The notes under the pieces were generated by a model. It was not told the DNA's origin. It ran no database searches and worked only from the letters and a program-made list of their open reading frames with translations. Positions 44,384 to 52,325 of a DNA stretch of 64,000 nt are shown in pieces. How positions within the stretch are numbered: position 1 is the first letter of the stretch; the number at the start of each line of letters is the position of its first letter. Made by a program: the position numbers and the translations under genes. Origin of the DNA: Parablautia sp. Marseille-Q6255 (GTDB lineage Bacteria > Bacillota > Clostridia > Lachnospirales > Lachnospiraceae); assembly GCF_951230155.1 (NCBI RefSeq), contig NZ_CATNVD010000023.1, positions 1-64,000 on the forward strand, in the 5' to 3' direction.

Positions 44384-44609
44384 CTTCCTCTTTTTTACTT
44401 TCTTCTCCGCCCTATTTCTTCTTCCACTTCCATTTGTGGCATAGACTTTCCACTCTTTTTGACGATTTCTGCCTGCTTCAGATGAAGCCGATCAAGGAAG
44501 TTGCCCTCCAATCTTCCTTTGCTTTCTGGGGAATTTACTCATACATCCGTCAATCATATTTTAATTCTGTTCTTCCGTAATTTCGCTGTTTCGCAAGTAT
44601 TCTCCGTTT
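44384..44609. other. Debris region with a small fragment
   Basis: Minus strand 44395-44530 reads RLEGNFLDRLHLKQAEIVKK then MPQMEVEEEIGRRRK before a stop. It looks like the end of a lost helical protein of the mobile element. No start, no ribosome site. Confidence 0.4.
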
Positions 44610-45330
44610 TCATAGACTTTCTGCCAGTTTTCCGTCTCCGCTTTTTTCATTTTCCGGTTCCGACACAGCAGGAGTAGATTTCAGATACTTTCGGATCTGC
44701 TGTTTGACTGCCTCGCCAAAACCGTAGATCACATCGTCCATAACCAGTTTTCCATCTGCGTCCAGTACCATATTAGCCACCTGTGCCCATAAACTATATG
44801 TTCCATAAGGAAAAACTCCCGTCCGTCTGTCATTATACTGTCATAGGCAAAACAGCTTCCCTCTTTCCTTTCGATATGAAAATCTATTATATTATAAGAG
44901 ATTAACGCACTGGAGAAATCCAGGCGGAAAAATCCGACAATCACGATAAAGCCTTCTTTTTCCACATAATAGGCTTCAATCTCACCGCCGCTGTTAAGAC
45001 CAGCAATATCACTGACACTAAGAAAATCACCAGCGGAAGACTGCGACGGATGTTCTTCTAACCGCTTCCGAATTGTATCCGGTGTGTCTCCCTTTTTCAT
45101 TTGCCCTAGGTAAGCCTGTTCATGGTTCTCACAACGTACCGGGATATGTTTCTCCTACAAGCGTCAAATTGTTATGATACTCTCCCATGGCAGGGAACTT
45201 CATGCGCTCTACAACATAGAAACTGATGAGCGACTCTTTTCTCGCTATGTCAGATTCCTGTACTTTTTCCACTTCATCTGAAAAGACATCATTGACATCT
45301 ATGTGGTATCTTTTTTCAAAAAGCAGTCAA
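44610..45330 (-). pseudogene. Degraded mobile-element protein (YodL/DUF4316-type)
   Basis: Three frames carry pieces of one protein: VFSDEVEKVQESDIARKESL and MGEYHNNLTLVGETYPGTL (about 45330-45130), then MKKGDTPDTIRKRLEEHPSQ, LNSGGEIEAYYVEKEGFIVI and RKEGSCFAYDSIMTDGREFF (45100-44795), then, after a frameshift near 44790, MVLDADGKLVMDDVIYGFGE and VKQQIRKYLKSTPAVSEPEN to 44610. These are features of the large YodL/DUF4316-type proteins of Clostridial conjugative elements. Stop codons and the frameshift make it non-functional. Confidence 0.75.
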
Positions 45331-45368
45331 TCATAAAAGACGAACTGCTCTATGTGAATTGTATGAAT

Positions 45369-45881
45369 TTATCGTTTTTTATATGTGAGTACAATACCAA
45401 CTACAGAACCGATAAAAATAAATGGTGCTAATCTCACAAATAAAAACTCAAAACCGTGTAAAAGAGTGCCTACAATTGCTAATTCTGGGTTAGTAAAATC
45501 CCAAGTCAAATATTCGCTATTCATAATTGCGAAAGCAATAAATATTACTATAATAGTTACGCACATTAAAATAAGTGAGTAACGAATAGTTTTGATTTTT
45601 CTCTCGCTTTTTTTAGCAAATTGAAGATTGATTACTTCCAATTTTTCAGAAATATTCTTTAAATCTTCTGCATTCAATCCTTCTTGTATGGTTTCTCCTA
45701 GCAAGGCACTTACCGATGTATCCAGTTCTTCTGCTAACGAAACGAGCATACTTGAGTCGGGTACAGATAAACCTTTTTCCCACTTAGATACTGTTTGCCT
45801 TACTACATTTAGCTTTATCGCCAATTCTTCTTGTGAAAGTCCTTTTGCCTTTCGTAAATTTCTAATATTTTCGTTTAGCAT
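45369..45881 (-). CDS. XRE-family regulator with C-terminal membrane segments
   Basis: A 170-residue protein: an N-terminal helix-turn-helix (IRNLRKAKGLSQEELAIKLN; VRQTVSKWEKGLSVP), then a linker (80-100) and two or three membrane segments (LILMCVTIIVIFIAFAIM; APFIFIGSVVGIVLTY). This build is common in Firmicutes and joins DNA binding to a membrane signal. The start lies behind AAAGGAGG. A perfect inverted repeat lies 48 bp upstream and could be its operator. Confidence 0.88.
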   Translation of the reverse strand: MLNENIRNLRKAKGLSQEELAIKLNVVRQTVSKWEKGLSVPDSSMLVSLAEELDTSVSALLGETIQEGLNAEDLKNISEKLEVINLQFAKKSERKIKTIRYSLILMCVTIIVIFIAFAIMNSEYLTWDFTNPELAIVGTLLHGFEFLFVRLAPFIFIGSVVGIVLTYKKR

Positions 45882-45929
45882 AACCTATGCCTCCTTTGTT
45901 TTGATACAACTATTAGATATCAAAACAGC

Positions 45930-45946
45930 CGTTGCTACAAGCAACG
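45930..45946. promoter_or_regulatory. Inverted repeat upstream of the XRE gene
   Basis: A perfect 7-bp inverted repeat CGTTGCT-ACA-AGCAACG. It lies 48 bp upstream of the regulator start, where auto-regulation by a dimeric regulator would act. Only one copy is seen. Confidence 0.5.
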
Positions 45947-46133
45947 TAGATTAACATCTGTTATTATTGCACCAAATTCTTTTCTATCACCTAATTTTTT
46001 ATTAGGAATACACACTACCAGAAAGGTTTGTGGCGGATATCCCTTGAGTGGTGTAGCTTGCATCAATGGTTCAATTTTCCGTATTAAGTTATGATGTTAG
46101 TGATTTCCTGTTTTTTGCTTTATTTCTTATATA

Positions 46134-46406
46134 TCAAAAATTTCTTGGAAATGATTTTTGCAATCGAACATCATCATACATTCTCTTTGCTGTATTCAGC
46201 AATTCTTCTGCCTGTTTATATTGCTCATTTATAATTGCTGCTATTACATCAAGTATGACAATGTTGCCACCATAGATTTTATGATGTCTATATTGTTGAA
46301 AAAGCCTTTGGTTTTCATTGCATACTGTAATTGCTTTTTCATATTGTGCAGGAGAGTATTGAAATGCGCCCTTTAGTTTCTGAAGAGATTTTTGCTCTGG
46401 ATCGAC
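46134..46406 (-). pseudogene. Helical protein fragment without a start
   Basis: A minus-strand frame reads VDPEQKSLQKLKGAFQYSP, QYEKAITVCNENQRLFQQYR, HHKIYGGNIVILDVIAAIIN, EQYKQAEELLNTAKRMYDDV and ends at RNF. Stops precede the first residues and no start exists. It may be the C-terminus of a lost repeat-type protein. Confidence 0.5.
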
Positions 46407-46431
46407 TCATCAACAAATCTGAATTGTCAAA

Positions 46432-46749
46432 TCATTTCTTATATTTTTTCTCGATTGCCAACGAATCAACTACGCTAAAAACAATATTTACCATCACAAC
46501 TCCCACAACCGAAATCCATTTGGAATGCCCTGTAAGTAAAAAAAGTCCAAACAGAATCCATACAATGCCAGTTACAACATAGAGTTTGGACATCGCATAA
46601 TTGTATTTTCTTATATCCGTCACCTCAATAAATTTCTTACTTCCTCGGAAAGCGATTGCTTTTTTTGAAAACCATATGTATATAGCTATACAAATATATA
46701 TAATACCCCAAATACACAGCAGGCCACAAAAGAATATATTTTCTTTCAT
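46432..46749 (-). CDS. DUF3784-like three-pass membrane protein
   Basis: A 105-residue protein with three hydrophobic segments (FFCGLLCIWGIIYICIAIYI; LYVVTGIVWILFGLFLLTG; SVVGVVMVNIVFSVVDSLA). The plan and the C-terminal Lys tail fit DUF3784 proteins. It lies 18 bp after the next gene and shares its direction. Function unknown. Confidence 0.7.
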   Translation of the reverse strand: MKENIFFCGLLCIWGIIYICIAIYIWFSKKAIAFRGSKKFIEVTDIRKYNYAMSKLYVVTGIVWILFGLFLLTGHSKWISVVGVVMVNIVFSVVDSLAIEKKYKK

Positions 46750-46767
46750 TCAGACACCTCTAGAAAT

Positions 46768-47409
46768 TTAGTTGTTGGGAATCTCTTCTCCATTTTCATC
46801 TAAAAGATAGATTGCATAAATTGTTCCTATCTGCAATGGATAACTTTCCATTACATCACCATTAAAAACAACACGGATATTATCATCAATCTTCAATTCA
46901 GGTGCGCCGTTTGCTAATACCACATCTTTTGCAACAGAAAATTCCTCATCAACAGAAATTCCACTATTAAATGTTTCTGTACACCTAACATCAACATATT
47001 CTTTGTTTACTTCCAAAACTTTTGCATTAAAATATGCTTGCCCTTTTTCATTTTCACATCCAGATAAATCTATGCTACGAACAGTTACTGGTCTGATTGT
47101 AAGATCTCCAGCCCCTTCTACCATATACCATTTTCCACATTCTAGTTGAATCGCTTCTGATACCCCTGATGTAATGTAACCTATTTCATATGTTTCTTCA
47201 GTTTCAATGTCTGTAAATATAACATTTGTATCAACGGTGCTATTAACTTTTACTTTTCCCAAAGCAGGCCGTATTTGCTCACTTTTTACTCTTTCGTTCC
47301 CTAAAAGTTTAAAAGTATGAAGTCTGACGTAATTACTATAACTGATTTCGCCAACTATGATTGCAAGTGGAATTGCTGCTACAAGTACTCGTTTCCATTT
47401 ATTTTTCAT
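46768..47409 (-). CDS. Membrane-anchored beta-rich hypothetical protein
   Basis: A 213-residue protein from ATG 47409 (GGGAGGAGAGG upstream) with an N-terminal membrane anchor (RVLVAAIPLAIIVGEISYSN) and an extracytoplasmic domain rich in Val, Thr and Asp (NVIFTDIETEETYEIGYITS; GISVDEEFSVAKDVVLANGA). It lies 32 bp after the lipoprotein gene at 47442-47837 and probably in the same transcript. Function unknown. Confidence 0.65.
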   Translation of the reverse strand: MKNKWKRVLVAAIPLAIIVGEISYSNYVRLHTFKLLGNERVKSEQIRPALGKVKVNSTVDTNVIFTDIETEETYEIGYITSGVSEAIQLECGKWYMVEGAGDLTIRPVTVRSIDLSGCENEKGQAYFNAKVLEVNKEYVDVRCTETFNSGISVDEEFSVAKDVVLANGAPELKIDDNIRVVFNGDVMESYPLQIGTIYAIYLLDENGEEIPNN

Positions 47410-47441
47410 CACACCTCTCCTCCCTGCAAGAAACTTCAAAT

Positions 47442-47837
47442 TTATTTAATTCTCTGTGTACCTAATTGTAATTGTTCAACTGCTATTTTTGCTTTATTGT
47501 CATCTTTCTTTTGGAGATTTTTTATTTCCGAATTCCGAATAGTCAAAACGATTTCGTCTCCAACCTGTAAATCATCAAAAGTTATATCTACAATATCTTG
47601 TGTATCATAATTACAATAAATCATAGGAATTTGGGAACAGTCAATAAGGCAACCATCCCCTAAAACACCTTCTTCTCCGCTATCTTTTGTGGCTATAATT
47701 TTATTTTCTTTATCAATTTCCGTTATTATTGCATTGACACCTAAAGTAAATGATTCGTTTGTTTGTTGTCCAGAACACGAAACTAAAGTAAATGCACAAA
47801 TGCATATACATAACACCATTATCATTTTTTTCATCAT
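47442..47837 (-). CDS. Lipoprotein of unknown function
   Basis: A 131-residue lipoprotein from ATG 47837 (GGAGGAACTT upstream) with signal MMKKMIMVLCICICAFTLVS and lipobox Cys (VSCS). The domain (TLGVNAIITEIDKENKIIAT, FDDLQVGDEIVLTIRNSEIK) looks like an OB/beta-barrel of the kind found in small Firmicutes lipoproteins (DUF3221-like). No partner is certain. Confidence 0.65.
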   Translation of the reverse strand: MMKKMIMVLCICICAFTLVSCSGQQTNESFTLGVNAIITEIDKENKIIATKDSGEEGVLGDGCLIDCSQIPMIYCNYDTQDIVDITFDDLQVGDEIVLTIRNSEIKNLQKKDDNKAKIAVEQLQLGTQRIK

Positions 47838-47866
47838 AAGTTCCTCCAAATTACTAATTCATCGAC

Positions 47867-48051
47867 TTATTTTTTATGTGAAAATAAATTCAAAACACCA
47901 GCTAATATTAAAAAAGCACCTATAATACCACACCCTATGCGTTCTCCAAACCCATGCAAAAACAAAAAAAATTTTGATGGCTGAAATGAAGTACTACACC
48001 TAATACTAACAATAAAACAATCCCTATAATTCGTCCTGTTCTACTCATCAT
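47867..48051 (-). pseudogene. Small membrane protein gene frameshifted in a T8 tract
   Basis: From ATG 48051 (GAGGTGTAA upstream) the frame reads MMSRTGRIIGIVLLLVLGVV then LHFSHQNFF; at a run of eight T it goes out of frame and stops. One added T restores FFLFLHGFGERIGCGIIGAF and LILAGVLNLFSHKK before a stop, about 61 residues in all, with two membrane segments. This is the same kind of one-base loss as at 9229-9222. Confidence 0.65.
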
Positions 48052-48086
48052 TTACACCTCAAATTCTCATTTATCCGTTTAACAGA

Positions 48087-48287
48087 TTATTTCTTATCGA
48101 AAGTATCTTCATCATCAGACTTTTCATTTTTACGCCGAACACACTCTCTAATCCAAAGGAACGTAGAACCTAGGCAAAACCAAACTACTCCGGAAGAAAA
48201 GCCCGTATCGAAAAACTTAATAAGAGCAGTTATGTAAAATAATAATGAGGCTATACCGTATAATGTTACAGTTATTTTATTTCTCAT
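48087..48287 (-). CDS. Small two-pass membrane protein cut off from its upstream region
   Basis: A 66-residue protein MRNKITVTLYGIASLLFYIT... with two hydrophobic segments and an acidic tail. Its ATG abuts the end of IS110 copy 2: the natural upstream sequence, including a GAGGGAAAAAG ribosome-site-like stretch, is now on the far side of the element (from 49945). The gene is therefore intact but probably silenced. Confidence 0.65.
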   Translation of the reverse strand: MRNKITVTLYGIASLLFYITALIKFFDTGFSSGVVWFCLGSTFLWIRECVRRKNEKSDDEDTFDKK

Positions 48288-48289
48288 AT

Positions 48290-48603
48290 TTATATCCATT
48301 CCTTTCGCTTCGCTCAGGCACAAAACGTTATGAAAATGTTTTCCTGAGCTTATTTTTTCTTTATAATTCTTCTTATAGGGAACTCGGTATACTACAAATC
48401 ACGGGGAGGTGAGTGGGCTGTCCGGCTTGCCGGATGACCGTATGTTTATATGTGTAGTCCGCCTTTTCAAGCACAAATAAGTGTGATTTCAAGCACGTAA
48501 TCTTATCTTTGTATAAACATTCTCGTTTATGGCTTAGGCGTTCAGTCAATGCCGTCTCTCCCTATAATCTTTAGTGAACCTTCTGGTTCTGAAAGGAGTC
48601 CCT
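48290..48603 (+). ncRNA. Candidate bridge-RNA region of IS110 copy 2
   Basis: The 314-nt non-coding segment between the element end and the transposase start has the same hairpins as copy 1 (GCTCAGG...CCTGAGC near 48315-48352 and TCCGGC-TT-GCCGGA near 48420). It contains AATCTTT at 48566-48572, a 7-mer that also occurs in the target (TTTCAATCTTT on this strand), a possible target guide. The mature RNA ends are unknown. Confidence 0.5.
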
Positions 48604-49851
48604 ATGGCTTTAAAAATCGTGTACAAAATCTGCTGTGGCATTGATGTCCACAAGACTTTTGTAGTTGCCTGTATCGCTTCTACTAACGATAAAGGTGTCA
48701 CTTCTTACGAGAGCCGCCGGTTTTCGACCTACACGAGCGGTCTGAAAACTTTGTTACAGTGGTTACTCGATCGCAATTGCAAGGATGTCTGTATGGAATC
48801 TACCGGTAAATACTGGATCCCTGTTTATAACATCTTGGAATCGGATTGTTCGATTGTCCTTGCTCATCCTAAATATGTTAAGGCTATCCGTGGAAAGAAA
48901 ACTGACAAAAAAGATGCCAAATGGATTGCTGACCTGTTTAAGCATGACCTTGTTGCCGGAAGCTTTATGCCACCTGCTGACATTCGCCAGCTTCGCGACC
49001 TAATGCGTTACCGTTTCAAACTAACCTGCTTCAAATCAAGCGAAAAGAATCGTTTGCAGAACTGTCTCACGGTTTCCAATATCCAGTTGGGAAACGTTGT
49101 TTCGGACACCTTCGGCAAATCTGCTCAGGCGATACTGGATAAACTTTTGGAAAATCCCGCAAATACTTCCTTTGACCTTGAACCTCTTGTTTTCAGAAGC
49201 CTGAAGAAAAAACTTCCCGAGCTTCGCAATGCCATTGATGGCTATATCACTCCGGAACAGGCTGGCAAACTCAAAGTAATCAAAGCTCATTATGAAAACC
49301 TTGAATCCCGGAAAGCAGAGCTTGAAGAACTCATTCTTGCGCTCGCCGCTCCCTATCAGCAGGAACTTTCCATTCTTCAAACCGCTCCTGGTATCAGCAG
49401 TACTTTCACTGCCATCGGAATCATTTCCGAAATCGGTACCAATATGGAGGCTTTTCCTTCGGCGAAACACTTGTGCTCATGGGCTGGGCTTACACCAACC
49501 AACAATGAAAGTGCAGGGAAGAAAAAATCTGTCCGGGTGTCCAAGGCCGGATGCTACATCAAACCGCTTTTAGTACAGTGCGCAAACGCTGTCGTAAAAA
49601 GCACTAAGCATCCTGAAATGCGTAACCGTTATCTCCGTATCAGAAAGCGTCGCGGTCACAAGAAAGCAATCCTTGCAATAGCAAGAATGCTTCTTACCGC
49701 ATTATACCACATGTTGAAGAACGGGGAAAACTATAATGCAGAACTTTACCAAAAATCCGACCTACCGCCTGCGGACCGTGAGATTACAGTAGAGCAGGCA
49801 ATCATCATAGCAAGGAATCAAGGTTATAAAATCAAGTCAGCAACTGCATAA
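48604..49851 (+). CDS. IS110-family transposase, copy 2
   Basis: A 415-residue protein identical to the transposase of copy 1, with the DEDD N-terminal domain (CCGIDVHK, KTDKKDAKWIADL) and a C-terminal Ser-containing domain (TNNESAGKKKSVRVSKAG). The start follows GAAAGGAGTCCC. Identity of both copies suggests recent transposition. Confidence 0.95.
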   Translation: MALKIVYKICCGIDVHKTFVVACIASTNDKGVTSYESRRFSTYTSGLKTLLQWLLDRNCKDVCMESTGKYWIPVYNILESDCSIVLAHPKYVKAIRGKKTDKKDAKWIADLFKHDLVAGSFMPPADIRQLRDLMRYRFKLTCFKSSEKNRLQNCLTVSNIQLGNVVSDTFGKSAQAILDKLLENPANTSFDLEPLVFRSLKKKLPELRNAIDGYITPEQAGKLKVIKAHYENLESRKAELEELILALAAPYQQELSILQTAPGISSTFTAIGIISEIGTNMEAFPSAKHLCSWAGLTPTNNESAGKKKSVRVSKAGCYIKPLLVQCANAVVKSTKHPEMRNRYLRIRKRRGHKKAILAIARMLLTALYHMLKNGENYNAELYQKSDLPPADREITVEQAIIIARNQGYKIKSATA

Positions 49852-49944
49852 CCTTAACATTTCTAATATTCAATTTTTAAAGCAGCCACCGAAAGATGGC
49901 TTATTTGTCGTGTACTTAAGGGAATGGATACCCTCTACTTCTCA

Positions 49945-50357
49945 TTTTCAATCTTTTTCCCTCACATTTTAATTTGTCGCTTTCTTCATATCCATATTAT
50001 AACAATTTCATATATCCGCCACAATAAAAATCAGCATATCCTTCAACATTTTCCCCAAAATGCTTGTGTCTATTTTTTGATTTCCATGTTCCCATGGTAC
50101 ATAACGTGAATCACTACTTTTGACTCCCTTATTTCAAATGTCACCTTATCTTGTACACATCTTTTCTGAAATACGACAATTTATCATAAAACGACTATAA
50201 AATACCAATTTTCTCCTTTACTTTTCCATCAAACTCCTACATAATATCACATATAGAATATACTTATTTTCCAAAATATAAATACCATTAAAAAGAACTT
50301 ATAATATAAATATCGTATTTTAAACTACAAATCTTCATTTAGAAAGGAACTAGTTTT
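49945..50357. other. Intergenic stretch between IS110 copy 2 and rmlD
   Basis: Sequence starts with the former upstream region of the small membrane gene at 48087-48287, then an AT-rich region before rmlD. No gene is supported. The last bases hold the rmlD ribosome site AGAAAGGAAC. Confidence 0.6.
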
Positions 50358-51338
50358 ATGAGAGTTTTAGTTACCGGAGTATCTGGTCAATTGGGCCATG
50401 ACGTAATGAATGAGTTAGCCAAGCGTGGCCATCTCGGAATTGGAAGCGCCACTGCTCCTTTGTATAGTGGAATTGCTGATGGTACTGCTGTAACCCAAAT
50501 GCCCTATATCGCTATGGACATCACAGATTCTGCTTCTGCGGAACGAACCTTTCAGAAAGTTTTGCCAGACGCAGTGATTCACTGTTCTGCCTGGACAGCC
50601 GTGGATCTAGCTGAAGATAAGCTAAAAAAAGTGCAGGATATCAATGCCACCGGTACAAAATACATTGCCAAGATGTGCAAAAAACTGAACTGTAAAATGT
50701 TGTACATCTCCACCGACTATATATTTGATGGACAGGGCACGATTCCCTGGGATCCCGACTGCAAAAATTACAGTCCCTTAAATGTATATGGTCAAACAAA
50801 GCTGGAGGGGGAATTAGCCGTATCCTCTTTGTTGCAGAAGTACTTTATCATCCGCATTTCTTGGGTTTTTGGTAAAAACGGTAAAAATTATATCAAAACC
50901 ATGTTGAATCTTGGCAAAAATCATGACACTCTACGCATTGTCAATGACCAAATTGGTACTCCCACCTATACCTTTGACCTGGCAAGGCTTCTAGTGGATA
51001 TGGCAGAGACTGAAAAGTATGGCTACTATCATGCTACTAATTCAGAGCTTTCCGACAAAGAAGGTGCTTATACTCCAGAAGGTTGCAAGACTGGGTATAT
51101 CAGCTGGTTTGATTTTACAAAAGAAATCTTTCGTCAGGTAACTGCTCTTGGATATGAAAAATATGCACCCCAAAATACAAAGCTTATTCCAGTGACTACT
51201 GCAGAGTATGGTATCTCCAAGGCTGCAAGACCTTTTAACAGCCGCTTGGATAAAAGGAAACTTACAGAGAATGGTTTTACTCCTCTTCCAGACTGGCCAG
51301 ATGCAATTCACCGTTATCTGAAAGAAATTGAAATCTGA
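50358..51338 (+). CDS. rmlD: RmlD-type dTDP-4-dehydrorhamnose reductase
   Basis: A 326-residue extended SDR that reduces dTDP-4-keto-L-rhamnose to dTDP-L-rhamnose with NAD(P)H. It has the N-terminal dinucleotide motif GVSGQLGHDV, CSAWTAVDLAEDK, YISTDYIFDG and catalytic YGQTKLEGE, then WVFGKNGKNYIKTML and NDQIGTPTYTFDLARLL. It stands alone; rmlABC are not in the window, so activity may depend on distant genes or it could act on another nucleotide sugar. About 30 residues longer than typical RmlD. Confidence 0.93.
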   Translation: MRVLVTGVSGQLGHDVMNELAKRGHLGIGSATAPLYSGIADGTAVTQMPYIAMDITDSASAERTFQKVLPDAVIHCSAWTAVDLAEDKLKKVQDINATGTKYIAKMCKKLNCKMLYISTDYIFDGQGTIPWDPDCKNYSPLNVYGQTKLEGELAVSSLLQKYFIIRISWVFGKNGKNYIKTMLNLGKNHDTLRIVNDQIGTPTYTFDLARLLVDMAETEKYGYYHATNSELSDKEGAYTPEGCKTGYISWFDFTKEIFRQVTALGYEKYAPQNTKLIPVTTAEYGISKAARPFNSRLDKRKLTENGFTPLPDWPDAIHRYLKEIEI

Positions 51339-51471
51339 TTTTTTATCCAATAAAACGAAAAGATACCGAATATATCAAGCGCTCATTTCTATTTTCTTCT
51401 TCCATATTTATTCGTTAGATTTGAGACAAACTTTAATCATATTTTCCATTAATTTTCCGTTAATGGCTATA

Positions 51472-51479
51472 GATAAAAG
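51472..51479. repeat. 8-bp target duplication of the IS66-ended segment, left
   Basis: GATAAAAG precedes the left end and is repeated exactly at 54146-54153. An 8-bp duplication is the IS66-family value. Confidence 0.85.
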
Positions 51480-51540
51480 GTAAGCGCAAAATAGCGAGTA
51501 CCTTGACATTTTTAGGCGGCTGCTTTGCAGCCACCGATAT

Positions 51541-51803
51541 TTAAGCTTTGCGGATCCCTGTCGGAAGTTTTTCTGACCAGGGCAGAAGATCCTTCAAAAA
51601 AGAACAATCCCTATCAGCCATGTGTTTCGGGATCTCTTCCAAGAGATACTTCACATAATCATAAGGCTTCAGATTATTAGCCTTTGCAGTTTCCACAATA
51701 CTGTAAATGATTGCGGAAGACTTGGCTCCATTGATCGTATCGATCATCTCCCAATTCTTTTTTCCAATACAAAAACCACGGATTGCTCTTTCAGATGCTT
51801 ATC
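51541..51803 (-). pseudogene. IS66 TnpC C-terminal fragment, minus strand
   Basis: Reads SERAIRGFCIGKKNWEMIDT, INGAKSSAIIYSIVETAKAN, NLKPYDYVKYLLEEIPKHMA and ends KLPTGIRKA. This is the C-terminal part of the IS66 DDE transposase (ERAIRPF...GRKNW...GA..SA). The N-terminal 400 residues or so are absent. Confidence 0.85.
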
Positions 51804-51806
51804 TTC

Positions 51807-52127
51807 ATATATGAATAACTTAGCGAAAATGCGATCCGTCCATTTACAGTAGGCCGTAAAAACTGGTTGTTCTGTGACACACCAAATGGAGCCCAGGCCA
51901 GTGCTGTTGTGTACACTATGGTAGAAATGGCAAAAGCCAATGGAGTAAACGTCTATCACTATCTTACCTATCTGCTGGAAAAACTGCCTGATGATAGGAT
52001 GAGTGATGATGAATTAGAACTTCTGGCTCCATGGAACGAAACTGTCAAAGCTGAGATCGAACGTCGTGCAAACGAATCAAATCAATCATATGTGAATTGT
52101 CAAGGTGCTCCGGCTACTGAAAAGTAG
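51807..52127 (+). pseudogene. IS66 TnpC C-terminal fragment, plus strand
   Basis: Reads NNLA, then after one missing A in a short A-run, NAIRPFTVGRKNWLFCDTPN, GAQASAVVYTMVEMAKANGV and ends NCQGAPATEK. It lies head-to-head with the minus-strand fragment and comes from a different IS66 subtype. Its own terminal repeat end (AAGCGCTTAC, 52158-52167) follows. Confidence 0.85.
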
Positions 52128-52157
52128 TCGGGGATTTTTCTATCATACCTAAAAATT

Positions 52158-52167
52158 AAGCGCTTAC
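52158..52167 (+). repeat. Right end of the second IS66 remnant
   Basis: AAGCGCTTAC is the inverted form of GTAAGCGC..., the IS66 terminal motif also seen at 51480. It closes the plus-strand TnpC fragment. Its partner end is not present. Confidence 0.6.
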
Positions 52168-52175
52168 GTAATACA

Positions 52176-52315
52176 AATGCCCTTTTAAGGGCGGCGACGA
52201 GTCAAAAGCAGAGTGGCTGGAGCAAAGCGAAAGCCAGCGCCTTAAGACGCTGGCCTAGCATAAAAGGCTTATAGCCGTCCGTCGAGCCACCCGTTTTACG
52301 GGTGGGGGCGACTCT
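52176..52315. repeat. Structured repeat-like element with three hairpins
   Basis: Three strong hairpins in about 130 bp: GCCCTTTTAAGGGC at 52179-52192, GCCAGCG / CGCTGGC at 52233-52254, and CCACCCGT / ACGGGTGG at 52287-52305. The compact palindromes and the spacing recall palindrome-associated relics of IS200/IS605-type elements or their guide RNAs. No transposase or tnpB is present; identity is not proven. Confidence 0.45.
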
Positions 52316-52325
52316 GGTTCAGAAT

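Larger units (their letters stand above)
48290..49944 (+). mobile_element. IS110-family insertion sequence, copy 2
   Basis: A 1655-bp element, identical in ends and encoded protein to 11078-12732 and inverted relative to it. It inserted between the ribosome site and the start of the small membrane gene. The target again reads AAAGATTGAAAA next to ATGRRAAAT on the strand opposite to the transposase. Confidence 0.9.

Noticed and set aside
51744-51959. A 71-residue minus-strand frame at the junction of the two IS66 fragments
   Set aside because: It runs across the junction out of frame with both fragments; the frames given in the features match IS66 instead.
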